Source: Roseitalea porphyridii (GTDB taxonomy: Bacteria; Pseudomonadota; Alphaproteobacteria; Rhizobiales; Rhizobiaceae). Taken from it: a stretch of 64,000 bases of DNA. Every line of letters begins with the position of its first letter. Position 1 is the first letter of the stretch. Shown here one piece after another: positions 62,817-64,000 of this stretch. The notes under the pieces were generated by a model. That model was not told where the DNA came from, ran no database searches, and saw nothing but the letters and a program-made list of their open reading frames with translations. The position numbers and the translations under genes were made by a program. The stretch covers positions 3,118,501 through 3,182,500 of the forward strand of contig NZ_CP036532.1 of the NCBI RefSeq assembly GCF_004331955.1, in the 5' to 3' direction.

Positions 62817-62878
62817 TAATCCCGGATTCGGATTATCCCGGTTCGGGTACAGAATGTTCTCACACGCGGCAGTGACCC

Positions 62879-63121
62879 ATGCGCGCTTGTCGCGACTTTG
62901 CTCCCACCGGCGAAACGCTGACCGGCTATGATCGGACGTGTTTCAAGCTCTACATCATGCTGATCGACGCCCATGACGCGAGCGTATCATCGGATGACAG
63001 TTACCCGGACCTGTTCGATGAGCCGATTGGAGCCGACCGGCAACGGGCGGAGAGTCGTCATCGATCACATCTCAATCGCGCACGTTGGATGACAGCGGCT
63101 GGCTACCGCCAGCTAATCTGA
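62879..63121 (+). CDS. DUF2285 domain protein, probably short relic of an integrative element
   Basis: An 80-aa protein. ETLTGYDRTCFKLYIMLIDAHDA followed by HLNRARWMTAAGYRQLI at the end is the DUF2285 pattern (typical end HLARARWMT..GYR.LL). DUF2285 genes are carried by integrative and conjugative elements of alpha- and betaproteobacteria, next to conjugation and regulatory genes. No such genes follow here. The middle (VSSDDSYPDLFDEPIGADR) fits the family less well, so the gene may be partly decayed. It lies between the copper island and tRNA-fMet. Confidence 0.65.
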   Translation: MRACRDFAPTGETLTGYDRTCFKLYIMLIDAHDASVSSDDSYPDLFDEPIGADRQRAESRHRSHLNRARWMTAAGYRQLI

Positions 63122-63265
63122 AACCGCGTGACCATTGCTGCCTTGGCGGTGTTCTGATGAAACCAGCTGCGTCTCGCGCTTGCGATGAGCACAAAGATCT
63201 GTGGACAAAGATGGCCCGGAATTCGATTCACCGTGGCGACATGGTGGCAACATGGCGCCAAAGCG

Positions 63266-63291
63266 CAAAAAGCCCGCCGAAATGGCGGGCT
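63266..63291 (-). terminator. Intrinsic terminator of the rRNA operon
   Basis: A perfect 8-bp stem AGCCCGCC/GGCGGGCT (63271-63278 with 63284-63291) around a 5-base loop. On the minus strand it is followed by a U-run (63267-63271). It lies 30 bases after the 3' end of tRNA-fMet and ends the rRNA transcript. Confidence 0.85.
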
Positions 63292-63319
63292 AATTTATTT
63301 ATCAAATTCAATAGTTTGT

Positions 63320-63397
<78 letters not shown>

Positions 63398-63532
63398 TCA
63401 ACTGAAAGGGCCAACCGGCCCTGCAGAGCCGCCTTCCGACACAGCGAGGTGCCGGAAAGGCGAGCGCCTCCGTGCGGAGAAGGCAACGAAGGCGATGAGA
63501 ACATCGAAAGCGAGAACCGACATGCGTTTGGC

Positions 63533-63650
63533 AGACCTGGCAGCGACCTACTCTCCCGCGTCTTGAGACGAAGTACCATCGGCGCTGGGGCGTTTCACGG
63601 CCGGGTTCGGAATGGGACCGGGTGCAGCCACCCCGCAATAACCACCAGGT
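63533..63650 (-). rRNA. rrf: 5S ribosomal RNA
   Basis: About 118 bases with the conserved 5S core: a 5' ACCTGGTGG end pairing with the 3' CCAGGT, the CCCATTCCGAACCC block and a GGGAGAGTAGG segment. It lies between the 23S end and tRNA-fMet. End positions may be off by one to three bases. Confidence 0.95.
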
Positions 63651-63721
63651 CGGCCAAATGCATGTCAGTGAGAAGCTGGTTTTGCCATGGCGGACGCCAT
63701 GGACACGAGCAATGAGAACGA

Positions 63722-64000
<279 letters not shown>

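Overview
The window comes from a high-GC alphaproteobacterium, most likely of the order Hyphomicrobiales (Rhizobiales). The reasons are an rRNA operon end ordered 23S-5S-tRNA-fMet, a Flp pilin, perfect TTAA-N7-TTAA boxes of the kind bound by CtrA, and many rhizobial-type ABC and hydantoinase operons. No 16S gene lies in the window, so genus and species cannot be read from it.

Layout. 1-9 kb is chromosomal housekeeping: the start of a class A penicillin-binding protein, an M20 dipeptidase, a candidate small RNA with anti-Shine-Dalgarno loops behind a CtrA-type box, a double-length GlmS-like enzyme converging on a fused mannose-1-phosphate guanylyltransferase/AGE-type protein, and a Flp pilin. 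9-21.9 kb is an oligopeptide-type ABC transporter with hydantoinase/oxoprolinase subunits HyuA and HyuB, an SDR resembling L-rhamnose 1-dehydrogenases, and, divergently, an Ldh2-type oxidoreductase with an XRE-cupin regulator and a HapK/RedY-like protein. 21.9-34.7 kb is a divergent cluster of twelve genes: a CUT2 sugar transporter, two SDRs and a ferredoxin reductase on the minus strand; GH13 and GH31 glycosidases, a LacI regulator, a PanB-like enzyme, a fatty-acid-desaturase-like diiron oxygenase and a Rieske ferredoxin on the plus strand. Two related LacI-type operators lie in the shared promoter region. I regard it as the best candidate in the window for an undescribed catabolic system. 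34.9-41.8 kb is an amino-acid oxidation operon (Lrp, hydrolase, Leu/Glu-type dehydrogenase, proline dehydrogenase, fused indolepyruvate:ferredoxin oxidoreductase).

41.8-49.6 kb has visibly lower GC and looks inserted: a RutR-like TetR regulator, a cytosine-deaminase-like amidohydrolase and a nucleoside-type (BMP/PnrA) ABC transporter, with two near-identical operator boxes. 49.7-62.7 kb is a copper-resistance island: CopC, CopD, a Tat-exported multicopper oxidase, a Met-rich EF-hand protein, DUF302, CopB-type P-type ATPase, YHS and Cys-rich small proteins, a ferric-reductase-like membrane protein, an orphan Rieske PetA, and an ECF sigma factor with a cysteine-rich tail. The island is bracketed by relics of a conjugative element: a frameshifted trbE fragment on the left and a DUF2285 gene on the right, next to tRNA-fMet.

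63.3-64 kb is the distal end of an rRNA operon read on the minus strand.
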